Source: Olsenella_K absiana (lineage in GTDB: Bacteria; Actinomycetota; Coriobacteriia; Coriobacteriales; Atopobiaceae). Taken from it: 62,401 nucleotides of DNA. The stretch spans positions 1-62,401 of the forward strand of contig NZ_JAZGJQ010000013.1 in the NCBI RefSeq assembly GCF_036408855.1, given 5' to 3'. Below are positions 35,103 through 43,537 of this stretch, in pieces. The notes under the pieces are model-generated. The model was not told the origin of the DNA. It saw nothing but the letters and a program-made list of their open reading frames with translations, and did not search any database. Within the stretch, counting starts at the first letter, position 1. Every line of letters starts with the position of its first letter. Made by a program: the position numbers and the translations under genes.

Positions 35103-37697
35103 ATGTGCGACAGCACTCAGCAGAACGACTTTGAGGTGCCTGCCTACGACGCGCAGGCCATAGAGACCAAGTGGCAGAAGACCTGGGAGGACGAGGAGCT
35201 CTACAAGACCGACGAGGACCCCTCCAAGCCCAAGAAGTACGTGCTGGAGATGTTCCCGTACCCCTCGGGTGACCTCCACATGGGCCACGCCCGCAACTAC
35301 ACCATCGGCGACGCGATGGCGCGCCAGGCCCGCATGAGGGGCTACGACGTGCTGCACCCAATGGGCTTCGACGCCTTCGGCCTCCCCGCGGAGAACGCGG
35401 CGATCAAGCACAACACGCAGGCCGCCAAGTGGACCTACAAGAACATGGACACGGCCATCGCCACCATGAAGCGCATGGGCTTCTCGTACGACTACGACCG
35501 CCTGGTGCGCACCTGCGACCCCGAGTACTACAAGTGGGGCCAGTGGATGTTCCTCAAGATGTACGAGAAGGGCCTGGTCTACCGCGCCACCTCGCCGGTC
35601 AACTGGTGCCCCAGCTGCAAGACCGTGCTCGCCAACGAGCAGGTCGTCGAGGGCCGCTGCTGGCGCTGCGGGAGCATCCCCGAGAAGCGCAACCTCTCCC
35701 AGTGGTACCTCAAGATCACCGACTACGCCCAGGAGCTGCTGGACGACCTCGACAAGCTGACCGGCTGGCCCGAGCGCGTCAAGGCCATGCAGCGCAACTG
35801 GATCGGCCGCTCCGAGGGCGCCGAGATCGACTTCACCCTGGCGGACAAGGACGGCGTGACGCCGACCGACCGCAAGATCACGGTCTTCACCACCCGCGCC
35901 GACACCCTCTTCGGCGTCTCGTTCATGGTGCTGCCGCCCGAGAGCGAGCTTGCCGCCGAGCTCGTCGCCGGCACCGAGTACGAGCCCGCCTTCCTGGAGC
36001 TCAAGGCCGCCACGGAGAAGGTCTCCAGCGTCGACCGCCAGGGCTCCGACCGCGAGAAGCACGGCGTCTTCACCGGCCGCTACGTGATCAACCCCATCAA
36101 CGGCAGGCCCGCGCCCATCTGGGTCGCCGACTACGTGCTGCTCGACTACGGCACCGGCGCCGTCATGGGCGTGCCCTCGGGCGACCAGCGCGACTTCGAC
36201 TTCGCCCGCAAGTACGGCCTGCCCATCCCGCCGATCATCTGCGAGAAGGACGACCCGCTCTACGATCGCCTGAAGGACGTGCGCGACCTCGAGGTCACCG
36301 ACGTCGACTGGGACGGCGCCATGGCCGCCGAGGGCTACCTCGTGCAGTCCGGCCAGTTCACCGGCTTGCGTGGCGGCAAGCACTCCGAGGCCGTCGACGC
36401 CATGATCTCCTATCTCGAGGAGCGCGGACTCGGCCGCAAGACGGTGCAGTTCCGCCTCCGCGACTGGCTGATCAGCCGCCAGCGCTACTGGGGCAACCCC
36501 ATCCCGATGATCCACTGCGACTGCTGCGGCGACGTCCCCGTGCCCTACGAGGATCTGCCGGTCAGGCTGCCGGAGAACCTCGACCTGGGCGCCGGCGAGA
36601 CCCTTGCGGAGTACGCGCCCTTCTACGAGACCACCTGCCCCAAGTGCGGCAGGCCGGCCAAGCGCATCACCGACACCATGGACACCTTCACGTGCTCCAG
36701 CTGGTACTACCTGCGCTACTGCGACCCGCACAACGACGAGCTGCCCTTCTCCAAGGAGGCGGTCAACCGCTGGATGCCCGTAGACAACTACATCGGCGGC
36801 ATCGAGCACGCGATCCTGCACCTGCTCTACTCCCGCTTCTGGACCAAGGTCTGCCGCGACCTGGGCATGATCGACGTGGACGAGCCCTTCACCAACCTGC
36901 TCTGCCAGGGCATGGTCAAGGACGAGAACGGCGACACCATGTCCAAGTCCAAGGGCAACGTCGTGCCTCCCTCCAGCGTGATCGGGCCCTACGGCGCGGA
37001 CACCATGCGCCTCGCCATCCTCTTCATCGCTCCGTCGGAGAAGGACTTCAACTGGGATCCCGAGGCTGTGGCCGGCGCCAACCGCTTCATCAAGCGCGCC
37101 TGGCGCATCGTCTGGCTGCTCACCGAGGGCGCCGCGGCCGGCACTGCGGCCGGCACCGCGGCCGGCAGCCCCGCGCTCGACCCCTCCAAGCTCTCCGGTG
37201 CGTCCAAGGAGCTGTGGCGCCAGCTCAACGAGCACGGCGTCAAGTGCACCGAGGACTTCGACCGCGGCCAGTTCAACACCGCCATCTCCGCGGTCATGGA
37301 GCTCGTGAACGCCGCGAGCAAGTACGTGAACGACGTACCGGTCGCAGAGCGCGACGCGGCACTCTGCATGAGGGTCGCACACGACGTGGTCGCCATGCTC
37401 GCCCCGATCATCCCGCACTGGGCCGAGGAGCTCTTCCACGCGGCACTCGGTCGCGAGGGCTCGGTCTACAACGAGCCGTGGCCCGAGTTCGACCCCGAAC
37501 AGGCCAAGAGCGACGAGATCCAGATCGCGGTGCAGGTCAAGGGCAAGGTGCGCGCCCGCATCGACGTGGCGGCCGACGTCTCGAAGGAGGAGCTGGAGGA
37601 GGCCGCCAAGGCCGCCGTGGCCGACCAGCTCGTGGGCAAGACGATTAAGAAGGTCATCGTCGTGCCCGGCAGGCTCGTGAACATCGTGGCCATCTAG
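35103..37697 (+). CDS. leuS: Leucyl-tRNA synthetase
   Basis: An 864-residue class I synthetase that charges tRNA-Leu. An in-frame ATG at 35076 exists, but the one at 35103 has GAGAAGGGG at the right distance and is preferred. HIGH is in PYPSGDLHMGHARN near 52-65, the editing domain has TTRADTLFGVSF, Cys pairs around CPKCGRPAKR suggest a zinc finger, and the KMSKS loop is DTMSKSKGNVV near 611-621. A short insertion AAAGTAAGTAAGSPALD before the anticodon-binding domain is encoded by imperfect 12-base repeats and is probably a recent expansion in a surface loop. Confidence 0.97.
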   Translation: MCDSTQQNDFEVPAYDAQAIETKWQKTWEDEELYKTDEDPSKPKKYVLEMFPYPSGDLHMGHARNYTIGDAMARQARMRGYDVLHPMGFDAFGLPAENAAIKHNTQAAKWTYKNMDTAIATMKRMGFSYDYDRLVRTCDPEYYKWGQWMFLKMYEKGLVYRATSPVNWCPSCKTVLANEQVVEGRCWRCGSIPEKRNLSQWYLKITDYAQELLDDLDKLTGWPERVKAMQRNWIGRSEGAEIDFTLADKDGVTPTDRKITVFTTRADTLFGVSFMVLPPESELAAELVAGTEYEPAFLELKAATEKVSSVDRQGSDREKHGVFTGRYVINPINGRPAPIWVADYVLLDYGTGAVMGVPSGDQRDFDFARKYGLPIPPIICEKDDPLYDRLKDVRDLEVTDVDWDGAMAAEGYLVQSGQFTGLRGGKHSEAVDAMISYLEERGLGRKTVQFRLRDWLISRQRYWGNPIPMIHCDCCGDVPVPYEDLPVRLPENLDLGAGETLAEYAPFYETTCPKCGRPAKRITDTMDTFTCSSWYYLRYCDPHNDELPFSKEAVNRWMPVDNYIGGIEHAILHLLYSRFWTKVCRDLGMIDVDEPFTNLLCQGMVKDENGDTMSKSKGNVVPPSSVIGPYGADTMRLAILFIAPSEKDFNWDPEAVAGANRFIKRAWRIVWLLTEGAAAGTAAGTAAGSPALDPSKLSGASKELWRQLNEHGVKCTEDFDRGQFNTAISAVMELVNAASKYVNDVPVAERDAALCMRVAHDVVAMLAPIIPHWAEELFHAALGREGSVYNEPWPEFDPEQAKSDEIQIAVQVKGKVRARIDVAADVSKEELEEAAKAAVADQLVGKTIKKVIVVPGRLVNIVAI

Positions 37698-37769
37698 CGC
37701 TTCCGCGCTACGGCGCGGCGTGGCCGCGCTGTCGCACGCCCGTACGGGCGCACGACCACGTGTCCGCGC

Positions 37770-37846
37770 CCGAGACGCCCGCACGGCCGAGATGGACACA
37801 CCCGAGACGCCCGCACACCCGAGACGCCGGACGGCCGAGATGGTAG
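37770..37846. repeat. Imperfect tandem repeats after leuS
   Basis: CCGAGACGCCCGCAC-type units and two copies of ACGGCCGAGATGG alternate across about 75 bases, between the leuS stop and its terminator. No coding potential is evident. Confidence 0.5.
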
Positions 37847-37882
37847 GCCCACGGGTCGCCTCAACCAGGTATGCCAGGCTAG

Positions 37883-37912
37883 CCGGCACCCCCGCACCTC
37901 GCGAGGGTGCCG
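37883..37912 (+). terminator. Rho-independent terminator of leuS
   Basis: CCGGCACCC (37883-37891) pairs with GGGTGCCGG (37904-37912), followed by TTTTCCTTT. This is the clearest intrinsic terminator in the window. Confidence 0.85.
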
Positions 37913-37960
37913 GTTTTCCTTTGCCTTGAGCTGCTAGTTTCTGATCGCCAGACTCCTTAG

Positions 37961-38197
37961 GGCCCCGCGGCGCAGCCCCGCCCGTGCGCCCGTGCGTCTT
38001 TCGGACTTGTGGACGGGTCGGGGCCGCCCCCGCCGGCTCCGACCGCGCCCGCTGCCCGCCCGGCGCACGCGCTTCCCGGGGTCACGCCCGTCCCGCAGCG
38101 CCGGGGGCCGGCCCGCGGCGCCCCGGGGGCGCCCGGCCGCACGGGGGGCCGTCCACAACTCGGGAGGATGCACGCCGTGGCCCGCGTGGCTGCGCCG
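37961..38197. repeat. GC-rich element with 25-bp inverted ends, copy A
   Basis: About 237 bases are nearly identical to 39781-40018. Inside, the arms 37992-38016 (from GTGCGTCTTTCGG to TTGTGGACGG) and 38149-38173 (CCGTCCACAACTC to GGATGCAC) are inverted copies of each other. The middle is over 80 percent GC. No open frame is conserved between copies, so it is more likely a mobile or structured non-coding element than a gene. Confidence 0.78.
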
Positions 38198-38445
38198 GAG
38201 CCGGGCGACCCGACCTCAATGCCAACGTATGCCCTGGTTCTGTTGTCCTGAAGAGACTTCGGCCCCGCTTGTTCCGCAGCTATGCGGGCCGAGTGGAGCC
38301 TTTGCTGCCATCCTTGGCTGTCGCTCTTTGGTTCCTGGCGGCGGCTTCGGCATCGCGTCGCTGGCCCGAGCTGTGGAATGGCCTCGCGAACAGGAACTGG
38401 CTAGAGCTGAAGGCGTAAGGCCTTCCCTCGGCTCGCCACCACGCG
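38198..38445. other. Spacer right of repeat copy A, no gene seen
   Basis: About 250 bases of mixed GC with no frame that has both a ribosome site and a recognisable product. It separates repeat copy A from the 3' end of the minus-strand nuclease-like gene. Confidence 0.45.
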
Positions 38446-38481
38446 AAGGCTACGCCCAGTAGCAAGGCTACGCCCAGTAGC
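38446..38481. repeat. Perfect 18-bp tandem duplication at a gene's 3' end
   Basis: AAGGCTACGCCCAGTAGC occurs twice in direct contact (38446-38463 and 38464-38481). The right copy includes the stop codon of the minus-strand gene, and the left copy repeats its last codons beyond the stop. Confidence 0.85.
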
Positions 38482-39442
38482 GGCAAGCCTCCATGAATAG
38501 CCTATGGTGAGTTTCCGCGTAATTGGCTGGAAGGCGGTAGGCGCGAATGCCCGTGTTCTTCCGAATAGCTCCCGCGATTTCGTCTAGCAGGTCGACGCGT
38601 CGCAGGTGTCTTGGCTTCACCACGGTTACGCCCATGCCGAGGGCGGCGTAGGCGTTTCGGCGACGCTCGTCGGCGTCGTTCTCGGCCTTAGTCGAGTGGT
38701 AGAGCGTGCCGTCGTACTCGACAGGATATCGGGCCCGGCTCCAATAGAAGTCGGGCCTTATCGTCATCTGGCCTCCAAGAAGTCGCGACGCCCCCTTGTT
38801 CAAAGTGATCCTGTGGTTGAGCAGCGGATTACCGAGGCCGTATCCACCGTAGTACAAGGGAAGCCGGAACATGATCGAGAGCGCTGTCTCCGCCGGCGAG
38901 CCCGAATTGTCAGCCAGATACTTACAGGCGACCAGGGCGCGTTCTCTTCCACGGATGCCTTTCGCCTTCTTGACATAGCTCCTGATGGACGAGACGCAGG
39001 TAAGTGGTTCGGTGTTGTACGTCGGTCCCGAGCCCGTCATCCTGTAGGTGCCGCAAAGCTCGTGTCCAAGCTCGAGCAGTCGGACAAGCGACATCTTGGA
39101 TGCCGCCATGAGGAACAGCAGCTCAGGCGTCACCACGTAAAGGTCCCCCGTCACACGTACGAGGGAACGGCTCGGAACCTCGCTCGAGATGACCCTGACG
39201 CGCGCTCCCTTGAGTTTTCGCTTCGAGGAAGTCTTGCCGACAAGAAGACAGACGGTCCCGTCTCCGCAGAGGCCTAGCTCCTTTACGTCCCTGACGATCG
39301 CCGCGGAAGGGGCGTCGACACAGAGGCGGCCGCGGCGCTTCGGAAGAAGCGGCCCTCTACCGAGGGTGGAAGCCGTAGCGTCAACATGAGTTCTCCAGTA
39401 GTGAAGGGCGCTTCCATCGCAGAGAATAGCTTCCATTGGCAT
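38468..39442 (-). CDS. DUF559/AbiEi-like protein with putative nuclease fold
   Basis: A 324-residue protein. Start ATG at 39442 is preferred because GGAGG lies directly upstream; a codon three residues earlier overlaps that site. The C-terminal third has RPDFYWSRARYPVEYDGTLY followed by HSTKAENDADERRR and a beta strand VTVVKPRHL, the pattern of DUF559/Vsr-like PD-(D/E)XK domains (Asp, Glu, basic residues). The N-terminal part resembles the long unassigned region of AbiEi-type proteins (VVTPELLFLMAAS). Such proteins are frequent in Coriobacteriia with unknown roles; calling it an antitoxin or nuclease is inference. It stands alone between two copies of a GC-rich element and has an AT-rich promoter. 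Confidence 0.62.
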   Translation of the reverse strand: MPMEAILCDGSALHYWRTHVDATASTLGRGPLLPKRRGRLCVDAPSAAIVRDVKELGLCGDGTVCLLVGKTSSKRKLKGARVRVISSEVPSRSLVRVTGDLYVVTPELLFLMAASKMSLVRLLELGHELCGTYRMTGSGPTYNTEPLTCVSSIRSYVKKAKGIRGRERALVACKYLADNSGSPAETALSIMFRLPLYYGGYGLGNPLLNHRITLNKGASRLLGGQMTIRPDFYWSRARYPVEYDGTLYHSTKAENDADERRRNAYAALGMGVTVVKPRHLRRVDLLDEIAGAIRKNTGIRAYRLPANYAETHHRLFMEACRYWA

Positions 39443-39465
39443 ATCCTCCATTCATTAGGATTACC

Positions 39466-39494
39466 CTTATAACCTGCGTAAACACAAAAAGCAA
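39466..39494 (-). promoter_or_regulatory. Promoter of the nuclease-like gene
   Basis: On the minus strand TTGCTT (39494-39489) and TATAAG (39471-39466) are spaced by 17 bases, in an AT-rich patch that stands out from its surroundings. The -10 lies 23 bases before the ATG at 39442. Confidence 0.65.
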
Positions 39495-39691
39495 GATAAA
39501 AGATTGATGCTTGTTTTGTGCCAGCGCACCGCAAGTGAGCCCTGGCGGTGCAGATGGTCCCCGCATCATGCGAACCACGGCTTAGACAAGCCGCCAATTC
39601 TGCGCGAACGGTGATCAGGGCGAGGTCGTGGACGTGTACAAAGGGCTCGGGGGCAACGGCAAGGGGTCCATCGCAGATCTCACTATTGATA

Positions 39692-39716
39692 TGTGCGCCT
39701 TTCGGGTTTGTGGATG
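39692..39716. repeat. Solo left arm of the 25-bp inverted-end element
   Basis: GTGCGCCTTTCGGGTTTGTG and five further bases match the left arms at 37992 and 39812 with few changes, but no right arm follows before the next full copy. It may be a truncated third copy. Confidence 0.65.
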
Positions 39717-39780
39717 GCCCGAGGCCGTCTCCGCCCCGCTGCCCGTCATCCGGCTCGGCACGGGCCGGCGGCCGCCCCGC

Positions 39781-40018
39781 GGCCCCGCGGCGCAACCCCG
39801 CCCGCGCGCCCGTGCGCCTTTCGGACTTGTGGACGGGTCGGGGCCGCCCCCGCTGCCTCCGGCCGCCCCCGCGGCCCGCCCGGCGCACGTGCTTCCTGGG
39901 GTCGCGCCCGTCCCGCCGCGCCCGGGGGCCCGCCCGCGGCGCCCCGGGGGCGCCCGGCCGCACGGGGAGCCGTCCACAACTCGGAAGGATGCACGCCGTG
40001 GCCCGCGTGGCTGCGCCG
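39781..40018. repeat. GC-rich element with 25-bp inverted ends, copy B
   Basis: Nearly identical to copy A at 37961-38197, in the same orientation. Inverted arms lie at 39812-39836 and 39970-39994. Copies A and B flank the nuclease-like gene, so a segment could be lost or amplified by recombination between them. Confidence 0.78.
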
Positions 40019-40163
40019 GGGCTGTTCTCCTCCCTGGCCGAACCCACGTGGTTCCCCCCAAGCGTCTACGTCTGTCCGCCTAGCTCCACCGAACCCCGCC
40101 TTCGCGCGCGAAAGCACGCCGAAAGCATCGCACAACGTTTCAGAAACAATGGTGACTCGTCCG

Positions 40164-40169
40164 TATAAT
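40164..40169 (+). promoter_or_regulatory. Consensus -10 box upstream of the ammonium transporter
   Basis: TATAAT matches consensus. The best -35 candidate, TTTCAG at 40138-40143, is weak, so an activator may be needed. A transcript from here would have a ~245-base leader; it contains TTAACAGTGTTA, a short palindrome, but no riboswitch class I recognise. Confidence 0.5.
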
Positions 40170-40420
40170 CCCAGCTTCAGGCCTGGTTAACAGTGTTACG
40201 GGCGCATGTAGCCCCCCTTGCACTCCAGTAAAACCGCGTCGGCGAAAACTCCACGAAACGTCCTCCGTGGCACTCTGTCAGCGTCCGGTCGGCAAGCCCC
40301 TCACCTGCGAGGCATCGCCAGCGAGGCCGGGGCCGCCCCGCGCCGCGCCCGCGCCGCGCAGGTCTCCGAGGGCCGCCGACAGAAGCGAGCCAAGAGGCTC
40401 CGTACCCAAGGGAGGATCGT

Positions 40421-42148
40421 ATGGGTATCTTTAGCTCAGTCGATGTTGGTTGGACGTTGGTCGGCGCGTTCCTTGTCTACTTCATGCAGGCCGGCTTCGC
40501 GCTCTGCGAGGCAGGGCTCACGCGCGCCAAGAACACTGGCAACATCCTGATGAAGAACCTCATGGACTTCTGCATCGGAACGCCGTGCTACTGGGTCGTC
40601 GGCTTCGGCCTCATGTTCGGCGGCACTGGCGCCCTGATCGGCCGCTTCGACCCCTTCATCCTGGGGAGCTACGACTTCGGCGGCCTGCCGGTCCTTGTCT
40701 ACGCCATCTTCCAGACCGTCTTCTGCGCGACGGCTGCCACGATCGTCTCCGGCTCCATGGCGGAGCGCACCAACTTCAAGGCCTACTGCCTCTACTCCGC
40801 CGCGATCAGCCTGATCGTCTACCCGATCTCCGGCCACTGGATCTGGGGCGGCGGCTGGCTCTCCGCGCTCGGCCTGCACGACTTCGCCGGCTCCCTCGCG
40901 GTCCACTTCGTCGGCGGCACCACGGCCGCCCTCGGCGCCGCGATGCTCGGGCCCCGCATCGGCAAGTACGACAAGGACGGCAACCCCCGCGCCATCCTCG
41001 GCCACAACATGACGGCCATGGCCCTCGGCGTCTTCATCCTCTGGTTCTGCTGGTTCGGCTTCAACACCGGCTCCACCGTCTCGCTCACCGGCGACGACAC
41101 CCTCGTCTCCGCCGGCCTGATCGCCTTCAACACCAACCTCGCCGCCGCCGTCGCCACCGTCGCCGCGATGATCTTCACCTGGGTCCGCTACGGCAAGCCC
41201 GACGTCTCCCTCACCTTCAACGCCTCGCTCGCCGGCCTCGTCGCCATCACCGCAGGCTGCGACGTTGTCGACCCCTTCGGCGCCTTCTTCATCGGCCTTG
41301 TCGCCGGCATCCTGGTCGTGCTCTCCGTCGAGTTCTTCGACAAGGTCGCGAAGATCGACGACCCCGTCGGCGCCATCTCCGTCCACTGCGTCAACGGCGC
41401 CTGGGGCACCCTCGCCGTCGGCCTCTTCTCCACCTCCACCGGTCTGTTCTACGGCTACGGCCCCGCCGCCCTCGGCGTCCAGCTCCTCGGCATCCTGGCC
41501 GTCGGCGCCTACGTCCTCGTCGTGATGTTCGTGATCTTCACCATCATCGACAAGACCATCGGCCTCAGGGTCCCCGAGCAGATCGAGATCGACGGCCTGG
41601 ACTACGCCGAGCACGGCCTGCCCACCGCCTACTCCGGCTTCGCCATCTCCGACCCGACCTACGCCAACCTCGACATCGTCGACCCCAACGAGGGCACCGA
41701 CCTCGGCGAGCCCAGCTACGAGGCAGCCAGCCCCGCCAAGCGCGACGCCGCCGTCAAGGTCATCGGCGAGCCCGACCTCACCAAGCCCGGCACCATGCAC
41801 AACGTGACCATCATGTGCAAGGCGTCGATGGTCGAGCCGCTCAAGGTCGAGCTCAACAAGCTCGGCGTCACCGGCATGACCGTGTCCCACGTCACCGGCT
41901 TCGGCATCCAGAAGGGCGCCAACGCCATGTACCGTGGCCTCCCGATCGACGCCCGCTTCCTGCCTAAGACCAAGGTCGAGGTCATCGTCGGCAGCATTGC
42001 GGCCCAGCGCGTGATCGACTGCGCCAAGAAGGTCCTCTACACCGGCCACATCGGCGACGGCAAGATCTTCGTCTACGGCGTCGAGCGCGTGGTCAAGGTC
42101 CGCACGGGCGAGCAGGACCTCGAGGCCCTGGTCGACCAGGACGCGTAG
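40421..42148 (+). CDS. Ammonium transporter fused to a P-II signalling domain
   Basis: A 575-residue fusion. Residues ~1-400 are an Amt/MEP/Rh channel with about eleven membrane helices and landmarks such as MQAGFALCEAGL, GSMAERTNF and GHNMTAMALGVFILWFCW with the pore histidines. A ~60-residue acidic linker leads to a P-II (GlnK) domain from about 457, with the T-loop QKGANAMYRGLPIDARFLP near 496-514. In E. coli GlnB/GlnK the uridylylated Tyr51 lies five residues after the YRG tyrosine; here an Ile stands there, so that control is probably absent. P-II normally blocks AmtB as a separate protein; here the gate is tethered. ATG at 40421 has GGAGG. Confidence 0.94.
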   Translation: MGIFSSVDVGWTLVGAFLVYFMQAGFALCEAGLTRAKNTGNILMKNLMDFCIGTPCYWVVGFGLMFGGTGALIGRFDPFILGSYDFGGLPVLVYAIFQTVFCATAATIVSGSMAERTNFKAYCLYSAAISLIVYPISGHWIWGGGWLSALGLHDFAGSLAVHFVGGTTAALGAAMLGPRIGKYDKDGNPRAILGHNMTAMALGVFILWFCWFGFNTGSTVSLTGDDTLVSAGLIAFNTNLAAAVATVAAMIFTWVRYGKPDVSLTFNASLAGLVAITAGCDVVDPFGAFFIGLVAGILVVLSVEFFDKVAKIDDPVGAISVHCVNGAWGTLAVGLFSTSTGLFYGYGPAALGVQLLGILAVGAYVLVVMFVIFTIIDKTIGLRVPEQIEIDGLDYAEHGLPTAYSGFAISDPTYANLDIVDPNEGTDLGEPSYEAASPAKRDAAVKVIGEPDLTKPGTMHNVTIMCKASMVEPLKVELNKLGVTGMTVSHVTGFGIQKGANAMYRGLPIDARFLPKTKVEVIVGSIAAQRVIDCAKKVLYTGHIGDGKIFVYGVERVVKVRTGEQDLEALVDQDA

Positions 42149-42302
42149 GCCCGGGCACACCCCGACCAGCGTCGCGTTGCCCGCACGAATCGGGGTCCGC
42201 ACCTGGGACAGTCTCCCGGCGCAGACGGCAGGGGAGAAGGACCCGCGCGCAGAACGTCCGCAGAACCCGCCCGCCCGTCGACCTCCCCGACGGGCACCAG
42301 AT

Positions 42303-42334
42303 CCGCCGGCCGCGTCACCCGACGCGACCGGCGG
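42303..42334 (+). terminator. Strong hairpin between amt and lysR
   Basis: CCGCCGGCCGCGTC pairs with GACGCGACCGGCGG (one wobble) around a 4-base loop. It lies in the convergent spacer and could serve both genes. CGCCGCCGGTCGC is repeated twice to its right. Confidence 0.55.
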
Positions 42335-42400
42335 CCCCTCTCTGCGTCGGTGCCGCAGCACGCCGCCGGTCGCAGCGCGCCGCCGGTCGCGTTCCGGCGG

Positions 42401-43339
42401 CTACTCCTTGGACCGGTCCGGCGCCGCCGAGATGGTGGGGTTCTCGCGCACGATGCGCTTGAGCTCGTCGATGTAGGCGAGCAGAAGCCGCGAGGGCTTG
42501 CGGTCGCGGTGCATGAGGTAGCCCACCCGCATGGTCCTGCTGGTGTCGAGCGGCACCGACACGATGCCCTGCTGCATCGCGCTCGTGAGCACGCCCGTCG
42601 CGAGCGTGTAGCCGTTGTGGTGGATGAGCAGGTTGGTGAGGGTGCTCCTGTCCGAGATGCGGATGTTCTTGGCGTGCGGCAGGTAGCTCAGGGGCTCCTC
42701 GGAGTAGTAGAAGGAGTTCTCGCGACCCTGCTCGAAGGAGTAGCGCGTGAGCCCCTCGAGGTCGGAGAGCTCGATCAGGTCCTTCCTGGCGAGCGGGTTC
42801 TTCTCGCCCACGAAGACGTGCACCCCCGCCTCGAAGAGCGGCTCGAAGACGAGCCGCGCGTCGCGGAAGGCCTTGCCCAGCACGTGCGAGTTGTACGAGT
42901 CGAGGTAGAGGATCCCTACCTCGCTGCGGAAGCTCGCCACGTCGTCGATGATCTGGCCGGTGGAGGTCTCGCGCATGGTGAGGTCGTAGTCCGCGTCCTC
43001 GCACTCGTCGAGCAGGTTGATGAAGGCTTGCACGCTGAAGGCGTAGTGCTGGGTGGAGACGGACAGGCGCAGGGCGTCTTTGCCGGAACCCTGGTAGTGA
43101 GCCTCGAGCATGTCGGCCTGCTCGACCACCTGGCGCGCGTAGCCGAGCAGCTCCGTGCCCTCGGTCGTGAGCGTGACGCCGCGGTTGGTCCGGTTGAAGA
43201 CGGTGATCCCCAGCTCCTCCTCGAGCTCCTGGATGGAGGCCGAGACGTTGGACTGGGTCGTGTAGAGCCCCTGGGCGGCCGCGTTTATCGAGCCGCGCTC
43301 CGCGACGGCGATGAGGTACCTGAGCTGGCGTAGGGTCAT
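42401..43339 (-). CDS. LysR-family transcriptional regulator
   Basis: A 312-residue regulator. The N-terminal winged HTH is clear (MTLRQLRYLIAVAERGSINA then TTQSNVSASIQELEEELG), followed by a LysR substrate-binding domain of ~220 residues. ATG at 43339 has GAGAGAAAG upstream; the open frame continues far upstream but only as antisense of rimP. Inducer and targets are unknown. It is convergent with the ammonium transporter and divergent from the rimP operon, with whose promoter it shares a ~200-base spacer, so it could act on either its own gene or that promoter. Confidence 0.92.
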   Translation of the reverse strand: MTLRQLRYLIAVAERGSINAAAQGLYTTQSNVSASIQELEEELGITVFNRTNRGVTLTTEGTELLGYARQVVEQADMLEAHYQGSGKDALRLSVSTQHYAFSVQAFINLLDECEDADYDLTMRETSTGQIIDDVASFRSEVGILYLDSYNSHVLGKAFRDARLVFEPLFEAGVHVFVGEKNPLARKDLIELSDLEGLTRYSFEQGRENSFYYSEEPLSYLPHAKNIRISDRSTLTNLLIHHNGYTLATGVLTSAMQQGIVSVPLDTSRTMRVGYLMHRDRKPSRLLLAYIDELKRIVRENPTISAAPDRSKE

Positions 43340-43401
43340 GTTCGCTCGCTTTCTCTCTCGCACCAGTCTAGCCAAAGCCGGCGGTTTTCCTCCACATGTC
43401 C

Positions 43402-43429
43402 TTGACTTGCGAGAAACCCGTGTTATAGT
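43402..43429 (+). promoter_or_regulatory. Promoter of the rimP-nusA-infB operon
   Basis: TTGACT (43402-43407) and TATAGT (43424-43429) with a 16-base spacer form the best sigma-A-type promoter in the window. Transcription should begin near 43436. Confidence 0.75.
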
Positions 43430-43453
43430 GCAATGGACTATGTAGGTAGCTGT

Positions 43454-43488
43454 AAGGAAGTGGGGTGGAACTTTCGCCCCGCTTCCTT
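43454..43488 (+). other. Leader hairpin before rimP
   Basis: AAGGAAGTGGGG (43454-43465) pairs with CCCCGCTTCCTT (43477-43488) with one wobble. It lies between promoter and rimP and is followed by TCTG rather than a T-run. An attenuator responding to NusA or processing site is possible but unproven. Confidence 0.45.
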
Positions 43489-43537
43489 TCTGTATGTAGC
43501 GCAGGGGTGCAAGGCACCCGGATGGGAGGGACGGCCA

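Noticed and set aside
34452..37889. 1145-codon minus-strand frame over leuS
   Set aside because: It mirrors the leuS codon structure and has no ribosome site or recognisable domain.
40170..40420. Riboswitch in the leader of the ammonium transporter
   Set aside because: The leader is long, but I could not recognise the conserved core of any class; it is left as an undefined leader.
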